Below, in pieces: positions 25,223-33,819 of a stretch of DNA of 45,191 nt. This stretch comes from Ruminococcus sp. Lineage in GTDB: Bacteria > Bacillota > Clostridia > Oscillospirales > Ruminococcaceae. Position numbers and translations under genes: made by a program. Below the pieces are notes generated by a model. That model did not search any database and was not told the origin of the DNA. It saw nothing but the letters and a program-made list of their open reading frames with translations. The number at the start of each line of letters is the position of its first letter. Positions within the stretch are counted from its first letter, which is position 1. The stretch lies in the NCBI GenBank assembly GCA_030533265.1, contig JAUNJM010000009.1, forward strand, positions 1 to 45,191. The letters are read 5' to 3'.

Positions 25223-27302
25223 TTCCAAGATTCCTCTCATATCCGCAGTTTTCCTTGTGACAAATTAGCTTACCGTTCTTGCCACCCTTCTGGAACAACG
25301 TTGAACCACAAGTCGGACACTTTTCTTCTGTCGGCAAATCCCATGTCATAAACGTACAATTAGGATTGTCCTCACAACCGTAGTACTTCTTACCCTTTTT
25401 AGATTTTTTCTGCAATACTTTCTTGCCACAGAACGGACAATAACCACCTGTTTCCTGAACTATACGCTTGGTAAATGTACACTCAGGGAATCCTGAGCAA
25501 GCCATGAATTTACCGAATCTGCCGATCTTGATAACCATTGGTTTCCCACAAACCTCGCAAACCTGATCAGTTTCCTCGTCAGGCACCTTCATACGCTTGC
25601 CTTCCATAGCCTTTTCGGCTTTCTGAAGCTCATTATCAAACTCACCATAAAAATCATCAAGTGTTTTTACCCAGCCTTTTTTACCGTTTTCAACCTCATC
25701 AAGATTTGTTTCCATGTTAGCGGTAAATTTAACGTCAACTATCTTGTCAAAATGCTCAAGCATAAGCTGGTTTGTAACCTCACCCAAAGCCGTTGGTTTG
25801 AGCTGTTTTCCGTCACGTTCAACATAGCTTCTTGCAAGAATCGTTGTAATTGTCGGTACATATGTCGAAGGACGTCCTATTCCGGTTTCTTCAAATGCTT
25901 TTACAAGCGTTGCCTCAGTATATCTTGCCGGAGGCTGCGTGAAATGCTGATTACCTTCAAGTGAATGAAGCTTAAGTTTATCACCTTTTGAAATAGCAGG
26001 CAAAACGTTTTTCTTGTCAGAATCATCATCCTTACTTTCCTCATAAAGCACAGTGAATCCGTCAAACTTCACTGAGTATCCCGTTGCTTTGAACACACAA
26101 CCATTAGCGTTTATATCAACCGAAACGGTATCCATAAGACAGTTTGACATCTGGCTTGCGATAAATCTCTCCCAAATGAGCTTATAAAGCTTGTACTGGT
26201 CATTTGTTACTCCACTGTTCTTGATAACATCAGGAGTAAGCTCCGGGTGTGTTGGACGGATAGCTTCATGAGCGTCCTGTGAATTGCCTTTTTTCTTATA
26301 TTTTTTTGGTGTATCAGGGATATATTTTTCCCCGTAGTTCTTTTTGATAAAATCATATGCCACAGATCTTGCTTCATCAGAAATTCTCAGGCTGTCGGTA
26401 CGCATATATGTGATAAGACCAGTTGCACCCATACCCTCAATTTCGATACCTTCATATAGTTCCTGGGCTGTTTTCATTGTACGTCTTGCCTGAAACGAAA
26501 GCTTTCTTGCTGCTTCCTGCTGCAGCGTTGAAGTCGTAAACGGTGCTGCAGGAGATTTTCTGTGAACGCTCTTTTTTACATTGACTATCTCAAACTCTGC
26601 ACCATCAAGCCTTGCAAGTATTTCATCTGCCTGCTCTTTGCACTTCAGGTCAATTTTTTCGCCGTCAACTGTATTGAGCTTAGCAGAAAACGGCTTTTTA
26701 CCTTTTTCTGCAAGGAATTTCGCATCTACAGACCAATATTCCTGCGATTTGAACTCTCTTATCTCGTTTTCACGGTCACAGATCATTCTGACTGCAACAG
26801 ACTGTACTCTGCCTGCCGAAAGACCACGTCTTATTTTTCTCCAGAGAAACGGTGAAAGCTTATATCCAACAATTCTGTCAAGAATACGTCTTGCCTGCTG
26901 AGCGTTCACAAGATTAAGGTCAATGGATCTTGGATTACTCATACCGGTTCTGATACCGCTTTCGGTAATCTCGTTGAATGTAACACGGTTCTTGTCATTC
27001 ATATCAAGACCAAGTATCTGTGCCAGATGCCATGAAATTGCTTCTCCCTCACGATCCGGGTCTCCTGCAAGATAGACATGATCACATTTTGCAGCTTTTT
27101 TCTTTATATCCTTGATAAGATGTTCCTTATCCTTCATATTTATATAATGTGGTTCAAAGTCATGATCAATGTCAACACCCAATTTGGACTTCGGCAGGTC
27201 ACGTAGATGCCCCATTGATGCAACAACCTCATAATCTCCACTCAGGTATCTTTTTATAGTTCTCACCTTTGTAGGTGACTCAACAATTATCAGATTTGCC
27301 AA
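25212..27302 (-). CDS. topA: DNA topoisomerase I
   Basis: 696 aa. It starts at TTG with GGAG seven bases upstream (MANLIIVESPTK). The Toprim acidic motif is DPDREGE (81-87), and the catalytic Tyr299 is in GLITYMRTDS. Three C-terminal zinc-binding modules follow (CEVC...C, CPFC...C, CPTC...C). It relaxes negative supercoils by single-strand passage. It lies 34 bp after dprA and overlaps trmFO, the conserved dprA-topA-trmFO block. Confidence 0.98.
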   Translation of the reverse strand: MANLIIVESPTKVRTIKRYLSGDYEVVASMGHLRDLPKSKLGVDIDHDFEPHYINMKDKEHLIKDIKKKAAKCDHVYLAGDPDREGEAISWHLAQILGLDMNDKNRVTFNEITESGIRTGMSNPRSIDLNLVNAQQARRILDRIVGYKLSPFLWRKIRRGLSAGRVQSVAVRMICDRENEIREFKSQEYWSVDAKFLAEKGKKPFSAKLNTVDGEKIDLKCKEQADEILARLDGAEFEIVNVKKSVHRKSPAAPFTTSTLQQEAARKLSFQARRTMKTAQELYEGIEIEGMGATGLITYMRTDSLRISDEARSVAYDFIKKNYGEKYIPDTPKKYKKKGNSQDAHEAIRPTHPELTPDVIKNSGVTNDQYKLYKLIWERFIASQMSNCLMDTVSVDINANGCVFKATGYSVKFDGFTVLYEESKDDDSDKKNVLPAISKGDKLKLHSLEGNQHFTQPPARYTEATLVKAFEETGIGRPSTYVPTITTILARSYVERDGKQLKPTALGEVTNQLMLEHFDKIVDVKFTANMETNLDEVENGKKGWVKTLDDFYGEFDNELQKAEKAMEGKRMKVPDEETDQVCEVCGKPMVIKIGRFGKFMACSGFPECTFTKRIVQETGGYCPFCGKKVLQKKSKKGKKYYGCEDNPNCTFMTWDLPTEEKCPTCGSTLFQKGGKNGKLICHKENCGYERNLGNDS

Positions 27303-27336
27303 TACAATTCTCCGTTCATTAATTATTACAAAAATA

Positions 27337-28563
27337 TTATTCAGCTATTCCATAGATTTTACCCGGATATGCAACTATCATACCCTCAAGCTCCAACTCT
27401 ATCAGCTCGGACAAAACTGTAGCAACGTCCTCACCTGTTTTCAATATTATCTCATCAACATGAAGATTTTCATTCTCAAGAGCTTTATATATTTTCTGTT
27501 TAGTTTCACCAAGCTTTGAAATCTCAATCGGTAACAGTTTTGGCTGAGTATTAACCGGCTTTTCCTTTTTTGATTTGCGATTAAAAATTCCACGTTTTTT
27601 CTTTTTAGAAGGCTTCATTTCAAGTTCAGCTAAAGAATCAACTGAATTTTCAAAATCATCTGAAAAGCTTATCTCTCCCAGTTCCGAATAAGCCAGATTT
27701 CTTGCAATGTCAAATGCATCAAACACTGCAACAGCACCATTTCTCAGCAGATTACGCTGACCGAAATATCTCGCATCGAAAATGTCATGTGGTGGCAAGA
27801 CAAATATAGGTTTTCCCTGTACTGATGCATGATTTGCATTGTCAAGCCCCTTGCTCTTATCCGAACATTCACAGAACAAAACACCATCCGAAATGCCGAC
27901 AAGAATCCTGTTTCTTCTGACAAACGAATTTGGTAACGCTTTTATTCCTGAACAGTATTCAGAAATGACAGCTCCATTTCTGCTAACAAGTCTTTTGAGT
28001 TCGTCACTGCCCTTAGGATAATCGTCCTCAATAGCCGAACCTGTCACAGCAACAGAAGGAATATTCTTTTCAAGCGAAATTTCATTTGCAATTCTATCAA
28101 TACCATTTGCAAAACCAGATGATAAGAGTATATTCCTGTCAACAAGCTGTTCGCAAATCTTTTTTGTTGATATAACAGAATATTCCGACGGCTTACGTGT
28201 GCCCACAACTGCAATGCAGACTCTATCGTTCAAAAAGTCAAGGTTTCCATAACAAAACAAAACCGGTGGTGGATTTGATATCCTTCTCAGTTTTTCAGGA
28301 TAGCCCTCACTTTCATAACAATAGACATTTATGCTTTCTCTATCACAATATCCAAGCAGTTTTTCAGCAGATTTCAAAGTATGCTTTTTTATATCACTTT
28401 TCTCGCCATCGGTCAATCCGACAACGTTGCCATTTTGCAAAGCTCGGACAAAATCGTCAACACGTGCAAACTTTTCACTTAACTGCCATATTCTCGGATT
28501 GCCTGCCTTAAAAACAAGTACAAGCCATATCCAGTATATTCTTATGTCAAACAAGCCGATCAC
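27337..28563 (-). CDS. dprA: DNA processing protein DprA
   Basis: 408 aa. The Rossmann-type core has VGTRKPSEYS, SGFANGIDRIAN and VAVTGS. A C-terminal winged helix (TKQKIYKALENENLHVDEIILKTG) is present, preceded by an unusual basic linker, KPSKKKKRGIFNRKSKKEKP. DprA loads RecA on incoming single-stranded DNA in transformation. The start is uncertain: GTG at 28563 sits one base after AGGA, while TTG four codons in has ten-base spacing and could be the true start. Confidence 0.93.
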   Translation of the reverse strand: MIGLFDIRIYWIWLVLVFKAGNPRIWQLSEKFARVDDFVRALQNGNVVGLTDGEKSDIKKHTLKSAEKLLGYCDRESINVYCYESEGYPEKLRRISNPPPVLFCYGNLDFLNDRVCIAVVGTRKPSEYSVISTKKICEQLVDRNILLSSGFANGIDRIANEISLEKNIPSVAVTGSAIEDDYPKGSDELKRLVSRNGAVISEYCSGIKALPNSFVRRNRILVGISDGVLFCECSDKSKGLDNANHASVQGKPIFVLPPHDIFDARYFGQRNLLRNGAVAVFDAFDIARNLAYSELGEISFSDDFENSVDSLAELEMKPSKKKKRGIFNRKSKKEKPVNTQPKLLPIEISKLGETKQKIYKALENENLHVDEIILKTGEDVATVLSELIELELEGMIVAYPGKIYGIAE

Positions 28564-28580
28564 TTCCTATCCACAACAGG

Positions 28581-29390
28581 TTAATCTGATCTTTTCATCT
28601 CCCAGAGTATTATCCCTGCAGCCATTGCAGCATTAAGCGATTCAATATTACCCTGCATTTTTATAGTCAATCGTGAATCGCAAAGTGCAACATCTTCCTT
28701 TTGTATACCTCTGCCCTCGTTGCCGATAACGACAGCCACTCCATGTGAAAAATCCGTCTTATCAACAGCCTGAGCATCTCTGTCAACAACAGCAGCGTAT
28801 GTTTTTATATTGCACTTTTTCAAGACCTCGCAGACCTCTGAAAAATCATCACATACAAAAACATTAAGTCTGAAAAGGCTTCCCATTGCAGATCTGAGGG
28901 TTTTCGGATTATAGAGATCACAGCAATTATTCGTCATGATAACACCGTCAGCACCGACAGCATCGCAGGTTCTGAGTATAGTACCGACATTTCCCGGATC
29001 CTGCAAATTGTTCATTACAAGATACTTACCATCGTGTTTGAGCGTTTCATCCGATAAAATATTATTACTCATACCTCCGATAATATATACTCCCTGAGAG
29101 TTTTTTGTTTCACCAAGTTTTTCAGACACCTTTTCATCAACTATATGAAATGTTTCTGATCTGCTTGTAAAAAGCGTAGAATCAATATACTCAGGGTATT
29201 TATCAAGAGCTTTTTGAGTTGAAAAAACAGAATGTATATCAAGCTTTTTCTCTTTCCATCTACCTATTGCCTCACTGCAAAGCCTTGCTCCTTCAAGGAC
29301 GAAAAGTGCATTTTCTTCCCTTGATTTTTTTGATGTTGCCAGCTTTGTATACAGCTTGATTTTAGGATTATCCTTGCTTGCGATATACAT
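28581..29390 (-). CDS. SpoU-family RNA 2'-O-methyltransferase
   Basis: 269 aa. An N-terminal substrate-binding domain precedes the SPOUT knot: NNLQDPGNVGTILRTCDAVGADGVIM (motif 1 with the Asn and Arg), IGNEGRGI (motif 2), and the SLNAAMAAGIILWEM end (motif 3). These enzymes methylate ribose 2'-hydroxyls of tRNA or 23S rRNA; the target here is not predictable. AAGGAG precedes the ATG. It is the first gene of the long minus-strand run, just after the rplT terminator. Confidence 0.93.
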   Translation of the reverse strand: MYIASKDNPKIKLYTKLATSKKSREENALFVLEGARLCSEAIGRWKEKKLDIHSVFSTQKALDKYPEYIDSTLFTSRSETFHIVDEKVSEKLGETKNSQGVYIIGGMSNNILSDETLKHDGKYLVMNNLQDPGNVGTILRTCDAVGADGVIMTNNCCDLYNPKTLRSAMGSLFRLNVFVCDDFSEVCEVLKKCNIKTYAAVVDRDAQAVDKTDFSHGVAVVIGNEGRGIQKEDVALCDSRLTIKMQGNIESLNAAMAAGIILWEMKRSD

Positions 29391-29420
29391 AAAATCAACT
29401 CCTTTTTCTTGAAATACCCT

Positions 29421-29478
29421 GTTGTTTATGATTCCCCATTAAACAACAAAACACGCAGGTATTAAAACGTGCGTGTTA
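29421..29478 (-). terminator. Terminator after rplT
   Basis: On the minus strand AACACGCA/TGCGTGTT (29470-29477 with 29450-29457), followed by TTTTGTTGTTT. The T-tract itself starts a second stem, TAAACAAC/GTTGTTTA (29440-29447 with 29421-29428). It separates rplT from the SpoU gene. Confidence 0.85.
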
Positions 29479-29487
29479 ATTATTGTA

Positions 29488-29841
29488 TTAAAGTGCAGCC
29501 TTAGCCTTTTCAACAATAGCTGTGAAAGCTGCAGGATCGTTGATAGCAATCTCTGAAAGCATCTTTCTGTTAAGTGTGATTCCAGCCTTCTTAACGCCAT
29601 TCATGAATGTTGAATAGTTCATACCATTCATCTTTGCTGCTGCTGAAATTCTTGTGATCCAAAGTCTTCTGAAATCTCTCTTCTTCTGCTTTCTTCCGAT
29701 ATAAGCATACTGTCCTGATTTCATTACAGCCTGTTTAGCCATTTTAAAATGCTTGCTCTTTGCACCAAAGTAACCTTTTGCAAGCTTAAGAGTTTTATTT
29801 CTTCTCTTACGAGTCATCATTGCTCCCTTTACTCGAGCCAT
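29488..29841 (-). CDS. rplT: Ribosomal protein bL20
   Basis: 117 aa, full length ([26 protein letters not shown], then [23 protein letters not shown]). bL20 is needed early in 50S assembly and represses its own operon by binding the leader mRNA in both E. coli and B. subtilis. AGGAGG precedes the ATG. It is the last gene of infC-rpmI-rplT. Confidence 0.99.
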   Translation of the reverse strand: MARVKGAMMTRKRRNKTLKLAKGYFGAKSKHFKMAKQAVMKSGQYAYIGRKQKKRDFRRLWITRISAAAKMNGMNYSTFMNGVKKAGITLNRKMLSEIAINDPAAFTAIVEKAKAAL

Positions 29842-29892
29842 AGTTATTACCTCCTGAAATTTTAATTAAGTTTGTGTCCCTACAACTCGTTA

Positions 29893-30090
29893 TTATTTGT
29901 AAGGGATAAGTGCCTTTACGTTCTTGATATTTGTTTCATCAGCATAAGCTGCTCCACGAAGAATTCTCTTACGCTTATGAGCCTTTTGAGTCAATCTGTG
30001 TCTTTTGTTTGTGTGCTGAAATTTAACCTTACCACTGCCTGTAACTGTGAAACGCTTTTTAGCACCGGAATGTGTTTTGATCTTTGGCAT
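29893..30090 (-). CDS. rpmI: Ribosomal protein bL35
   Basis: 65 aa (MPKIKTHSGAKKRFTVTGSGKVK, then HKRKRILRGAAYAD), the whole of bL35. It is a small basic 50S protein, here between infC and rplT as in nearly all bacteria. AAGGAGG precedes the ATG. Confidence 0.99.
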   Translation of the reverse strand: MPKIKTHSGAKKRFTVTGSGKVKFQHTNKRHRLTQKAHKRKRILRGAAYADETNIKNVKALIPYK

Positions 30091-30109
30091 ATTATTTATC
30101 CTCCTTAAA

Positions 30110-30634
30110 TTATTTACTGCTCTTTGGAGATACGAACATTACTAAGCTTCGTCCCTCCATTTTTGACGGCTTGTCAACAACTCCAACCTCTGAAATTGCT
30201 TCCTTGAAGTTTGCAAGAAGCTCTTCTCCAAACTGTGGATGTGCAACCGTTCTTTTACGGAATCTTACTGAAACTTTAACCTTGTTTCCACCACTCAAGA
30301 ATTTAAGTGCCTGATTTACCTTTGTATTGAAATCGTTTGTGTCAATAGTTGAAGACATTCTAACTTCCTTAACATCCATGACCTTCTGATTCTTCTTAGC
30401 TTCCTTTTCACGTTTGGACTGTTCAAAACAGAATTTACCATAGTCCATTATTCTGCAAACAGGCGGTGTTGCCTGTGGAGCTATCTTTACAAGGTCAAGA
30501 TCCTTTTCATAAGCGATCTCAAGGGCTTCTTTTGCAGACATGATTCCGAGCTGTGAACCGTCAGCACCAATTACACGCAATTCCTTATCACGAATTTCTT
30601 CATTGACCTGATGTTCTTTGTTGTTATTGCTAAT
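30110..30634 (-). CDS. infC: Translation initiation factor IF-3 (AUU start codon)
   Basis: 174 aa. The only start with good spacing is ATT at 30634, nine bases after GGAGG. The upstream in-frame extension runs through the leader terminator and is rejected. An AUU start is a known feature of infC, since IF-3 itself discriminates against it and so controls its own translation. The N-domain (VNEEIRDKELRVIGADGSQLGI) and C-domain (EVRMSSTIDTNDFNTKVNQALKFL, then RGREL-like RKRTVAHP) are complete. It is first in infC-rpmI-rplT. Confidence 0.97.
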   Translation of the reverse strand: MSNNNKEHQVNEEIRDKELRVIGADGSQLGIMSAKEALEIAYEKDLDLVKIAPQATPPVCRIMDYGKFCFEQSKREKEAKKNQKVMDVKEVRMSSTIDTNDFNTKVNQALKFLSGGNKVKVSVRFRKRTVAHPQFGEELLANFKEAISEVGVVDKPSKMEGRSLVMFVSPKSSK

Positions 30635-30787
30635 GACAAAGCACCTCCAAAAATAAAATAAAAAACGAGTACAGAAAAATATCCATACTCGCACAAAAAG
30701 CCTTTAAAAATAATGCAATTCATGTTGACCTCTACACAGTGTCCAATACACGCACGAGGTGAGAATAGATAATATTCTGCTTTGTTT
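30635..30787 (-). promoter_or_regulatory. L20-type leader of infC-rpmI-rplT with attenuator terminator
   Basis: About 150 nt between the promoter and infC. It holds the stem ACCTC/GAGGT with inner GTGT/ACAC (about 30740-30765), then a hairpin CGAGTA/TACTCG (30686-30691 with 30666-30671) followed by TTTTTTATTTTATTT. The position and form match the L20 leader family of Firmicutes, in which bL20 binding favours premature termination. The assignment is by position and layout; I could not align it to the family model. Confidence 0.8.
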
Positions 30788-30794
30788 CCATAAC

Positions 30795-30823
30795 ATTATA
30801 CACCACTCAGCTATATTTGTCAA
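30795..30823 (-). promoter_or_regulatory. Consensus sigma-A promoter for infC-rpmI-rplT
   Basis: Minus strand TTGACA (30818-30823), 17-bp spacer, TATAAT (30795-30800), perfect consensus. Confidence 0.9.
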
Positions 30824-30866
30824 GACTTTTTTTAAAAAACTCAGAAAAAAATTATCTTTCATCCTC

Positions 30867-30895
30867 TTTTCAATTAAAAGATAATGTGCTATAAT
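30867..30895 (+). promoter_or_regulatory. Sigma-A-type promoter for the HD-domain gene
   Basis: TTTTCA (30867-30872), 17-bp spacer, TATAAT (30890-30895). It diverges from the infC promoter. Confidence 0.65.
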
Positions 30896-30931
30896 TATAC
30901 CAGACTATATTTTAACACGGAGGTTATTACT

Positions 30932-31531
30932 ATGCCTGACTTAAACGCCCTTAAAAACCAGTTTGTTCAGTTATACAAGGAAAACATCACCCGTCCGGGA
31001 GCAGACAGATTGCTCGAATACCTGCTTTCAGACAGCAGCGACTTCTTCACTGCACCTGCTTCCACCAGATATCACGGTGCTTATGAAGGTGGCTTGTGCG
31101 AACATTCCATCAACGTTTATGAGTGTCTGAAAAGCTATCTTGAACGTGAAAGAGTCAAGGATACTTACGGTCTTGACTACACAGATGAAAGTATTGCAAT
31201 CGTTGCACTGCTTCACGACCTTTGCAAGATAAATCTCTATCGCACAAGCTTCAGAAATGCTAAAAACGATATGGGCGTATGGGAGAAAGTTCCCTACTTT
31301 GAGTTCCATGACACTTTGCCATACGGCCATGGTGAAAAGTCTGTCTACATAATAAGTGGATTCATGCGTCTTACCCGTGAGGAAGCTTTTGCAATCCGTT
31401 GGCATATGGGCTTCTCAGGAGAAGAAAACAAGAACACTATAGGCAAGGCACTGGAAATGTTCCCGCTTGCTCTTGCAACACATATTGCAGATATGGAGTC
31501 CACATTCCTCATTGAGGGCGGCAAACAATAA
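30932..31531 (+). CDS. HD-domain phosphohydrolase, YhaM-like without OB domain
   Basis: 199 aa. The start at 30932 follows GGAGG (30919-30923). HD-superfamily ligands are the His of YEGGLCEHSINVYE, the HD pair in LLHDLCKI, the His in GHGEKSVYII and WHMGF, and the Asp in HIADME. The pattern resembles the HD module of the YhaM 3'-5' exoribonuclease family, but the N-terminal OB domain is missing. Substrate is unknown; nucleic acid or nucleotide hydrolysis is inferred. It has its own promoter and terminator. Confidence 0.85.
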   Translation: MPDLNALKNQFVQLYKENITRPGADRLLEYLLSDSSDFFTAPASTRYHGAYEGGLCEHSINVYECLKSYLERERVKDTYGLDYTDESIAIVALLHDLCKINLYRTSFRNAKNDMGVWEKVPYFEFHDTLPYGHGEKSVYIISGFMRLTREEAFAIRWHMGFSGEENKNTIGKALEMFPLALATHIADMESTFLIEGGKQ

Positions 31532-31536
31532 TTGAC

Positions 31537-31567
31537 AAAAAACGCAGTTTTTAGCTGCGTTTTTTCT
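31537..31567. terminator. Bidirectional terminator between the HD protein and GT-C genes
   Basis: Stem AACGCAG/CTGCGTT (31541-31547 with 31555-31561), with an A-run left and a T-run right. The stop codon of the converging minus-strand gene lies in the loop. Confidence 0.92.
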
Positions 31568-32717
31568 TTTCTTCAGATATATTCAGACCCAACTGGTCAT
31601 ACACGACCTTAAAATAAGTCACAAGCACAACAGTTACCATAAGCACTGAAAAATTGAAGTCCATAGCATCTTTTCCAAAAAGATTATGAGCCTCTGCCTG
31701 AAACAGACAAAACTCCATAATAAGAAATGTCCATATTTTCTTCGGGTTGATGATTATAAATATCAGTGCAAAAATCGTTGCAGGATAATAGTATCTTTCA
31801 TGCATATGTGGGAGTACAAACGGTACAAGCAATGTAAATAACGCACTGAGAGTCAGGATATTTTTATCATTAAGTTCGATATTACTGCGAAGTATCAGGA
31901 AAAGTGCAACAAGCACTACCCCGCCTGCAAAGAATATTCCTGCTGCCGCCATTTGCTCCGATTTAGCCTGAAAAAGTAGTCCCCAAGCATTCTGGATATA
32001 CATATTCAGCATATTATACTGTGTTGACTGTCGGAAATAGACAGTAATCAGGTCAAGAAAGTTGCCTCCTGTGAATAGTGCAGGCAGAATGGATACTATA
32101 TAAACTATCGGAAACGCCAGAACAGTACGCAAACGAACTTTACCCCTGAGCCAGAGTACCAGTATCACAGGTGCGAAGAATATTGCCTGTATCTTAAACA
32201 CAAATGCTATGCTGAAATAAACTATACAATGCCAGTCTTTGCCTTTGAGTATACTGTAAAATGAAAGCAATATAAATAAGGTGAATATACTGTCACACTG
32301 GCCCCATGCAGATGAGTTAAGTATCACAGATGGCAGAAAAAGTACTGTTGCATAAGCAACGATGCTCTTATTCCTGCTTCCTGTTATATGGTTCACTATT
32401 TTAAAGACTACCAACGCAAGCACTACGTCAGCAATGCATGATACCAGCTTTATTCCTACAAGATCCTTTATTGGCAGATATGTTAGAAATGCCAGGATAT
32501 AATAGTATGTCGGCATATAATCACCAATATCCATACCCACAGCTTTAAAGCCATTGTTTTCTACAAGCTGATCATACCAGCCTTTAAGAAACCGATGATA
32601 ATCACCTGACTCTATTGAAAAAAGGCTGAATCTTGCAATCATAGCAATTATAGTTACAAGTGCAATAAACAGGATGTTCTCTATTTTCATGAAATTAATT
32701 TTTCTTGACTTTTTCAT
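31551..32717 (-). CDS. GT-C type membrane glycosyltransferase (DUF2029/Gpi18-like)
   Basis: 388 aa with about ten hydrophobic segments. After the first membrane segment comes a soluble loop with SGDYHRFLKGWYDQL and GDYMPTYYYILAFL; the AWGQCDSIFTLFIL motif follows in the next part. These match polyprenol-phosphate-sugar-dependent GT-C enzymes, in which the loop acidic residue is catalytic, and the HERYYYPATIFALI stretch is also typical. A role in surface glycan or lipid glycosylation is inferred; donor and acceptor are unknown. The first ATG is chosen because GGGG precedes it. Confidence 0.82.
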   Translation of the reverse strand: MKKSRKINFMKIENILFIALVTIIAMIARFSLFSIESGDYHRFLKGWYDQLVENNGFKAVGMDIGDYMPTYYYILAFLTYLPIKDLVGIKLVSCIADVVLALVVFKIVNHITGSRNKSIVAYATVLFLPSVILNSSAWGQCDSIFTLFILLSFYSILKGKDWHCIVYFSIAFVFKIQAIFFAPVILVLWLRGKVRLRTVLAFPIVYIVSILPALFTGGNFLDLITVYFRQSTQYNMLNMYIQNAWGLLFQAKSEQMAAAGIFFAGGVVLVALFLILRSNIELNDKNILTLSALFTLLVPFVLPHMHERYYYPATIFALIFIIINPKKIWTFLIMEFCLFQAEAHNLFGKDAMDFNFSVLMVTVVLVTYFKVVYDQLGLNISEEKKKRS

Positions 32718-32745
32718 AACAAAACCCCATTAATATACTTTAATT

Positions 32746-32774
32746 ATTATACATTCACATACAAGAAGTGTCAA
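32746..32774 (-). promoter_or_regulatory. Consensus sigma-A promoter for the GT-C gene
   Basis: Minus strand TTGACA (32769-32774), 17-bp spacer, TATAAT (32746-32751), perfect consensus. It is back to back with the metA promoter; the two -35 boxes are 21 bp apart. Confidence 0.88.
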
Positions 32775-32795
32775 GCGAAAAATGTACTTTCAGGG

Positions 32796-32824
32796 TTGCA
32801 CAAATTCAAAAAACATGGTATACT
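32796..32824 (+). promoter_or_regulatory. Sigma-A-type promoter for metA
   Basis: TTGCAC (32796-32801), 17-bp spacer, TATACT (32819-32824), about 33 bp before the start codon. There is no room for a SAM riboswitch or T-box between it and the start. Confidence 0.75.
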
Positions 32825-32856
32825 ATATTTTAATGTATAAAAAGGTGGGATGGATA

Positions 32857-33777
32857 ATGCCAATTAAAATATCGGATAATCTTCCTGCGTTTTCAACGCT
32901 GGAAGCTGAAAATATATTCGTTATCCCTGATGACAGGGCTATTCATCAGGATATTCGTGCATTGAAAATTGCAATACTCAATCTTATGCCTAATAAAATT
33001 GTTACTGAAACACAGCTTTTAAGATTGCTCAGTAACACTCCTCTGCACGTCGAGATAGACCTTGTACAAATGGGAAGTCACGTTTCAAAAAACACTTCTC
33101 AGGAGCATATGTTAAAGTTCTATAAGAATTTTGAAGAAGTTAAGGACAATCTCTATGACGGTCTGATTATTACTGGTGCTCCTGTTGAGCAGATGGACTT
33201 TGAAGAAGTAGACTACTGGGAGGAGCTTTGCGAGGTTTTTGAGTGGTCAAAAACAAATGTATTCTCAACAATTCACATATGTTGGGGTGCTCAGGCAGGG
33301 CTTTATTATCACTATAATGTTCCAAAATATATTCTTAACGAAAAAATGTTTGGCGTTTACAAGCATCATCTTGTAAACCCTAAGAGCCTTATTTTAAAAG
33401 GCTTCGGGGATGTTTTCCATTGTCCGCATTCACGTCATACAGAGGTAAGACTCGAAGACATTGAAAAGGTACCTGACCTTATGGTTCTGGCAAAATCGAA
33501 TGAAGCAGGAGTTCACCTTATTTCTGATAAAGCGGAACGTTGCTTCTTCCTCACAGGTCACTGGGAATATGACCGTGAAACACTGAGTGGCGAGTACTTC
33601 CGTGACATCGACAAAGGCTTAGATATCGCAATGCCTGAAAACTACTTCCCTGACAATGACTCAAGTAATCCTCCGTTGTTTAACTGGGGTTGCTCAGCAA
33701 ATCTGTTTTACGCAAACTGGCTTAACTATTGCGTTTATCAGCGTACTCCGTTTGATCTTAACGAACTGAAAAAATAA
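32857..33777 (+). CDS. metA: Homoserine O-acyltransferase MetA (acetyl-CoA type predicted)
   Basis: 306 aa. The start at 32857 follows AAGGTGGG; an upstream in-frame start overlaps the promoter. Active-site residues fall at canonical numbers: Cys142 (ICWGAQAG), His235 and Glu237 (GHWEYD). Residue 111 is Glu (GAPVEQ). In studied MetA enzymes Glu111 goes with acetyl-CoA and Gly111 with succinyl-CoA, so O-acetylhomoserine is the predicted product despite the family name. This is the first committed step of methionine synthesis. The gene stands alone with its own promoter and terminator. Confidence 0.96.
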   Translation: MPIKISDNLPAFSTLEAENIFVIPDDRAIHQDIRALKIAILNLMPNKIVTETQLLRLLSNTPLHVEIDLVQMGSHVSKNTSQEHMLKFYKNFEEVKDNLYDGLIITGAPVEQMDFEEVDYWEELCEVFEWSKTNVFSTIHICWGAQAGLYYHYNVPKYILNEKMFGVYKHHLVNPKSLILKGFGDVFHCPHSRHTEVRLEDIEKVPDLMVLAKSNEAGVHLISDKAERCFFLTGHWEYDRETLSGEYFRDIDKGLDIAMPENYFPDNDSSNPPLFNWGCSANLFYANWLNYCVYQRTPFDLNELKK

Positions 33778-33787
33778 TTTATATATA

Positions 33788-33818
33788 AAAAAGCAGCTCT
33801 TTAAAGAGCTGTTTTTTA
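33788..33818. terminator. Bidirectional terminator between metA and clpX
   Basis: Perfect palindrome CAGCTCTTTAAAGAGCTG (33794-33811), with A-run left and T-run right, serving both converging genes. Confidence 0.93.
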
Positions 33819-33819
33819 T

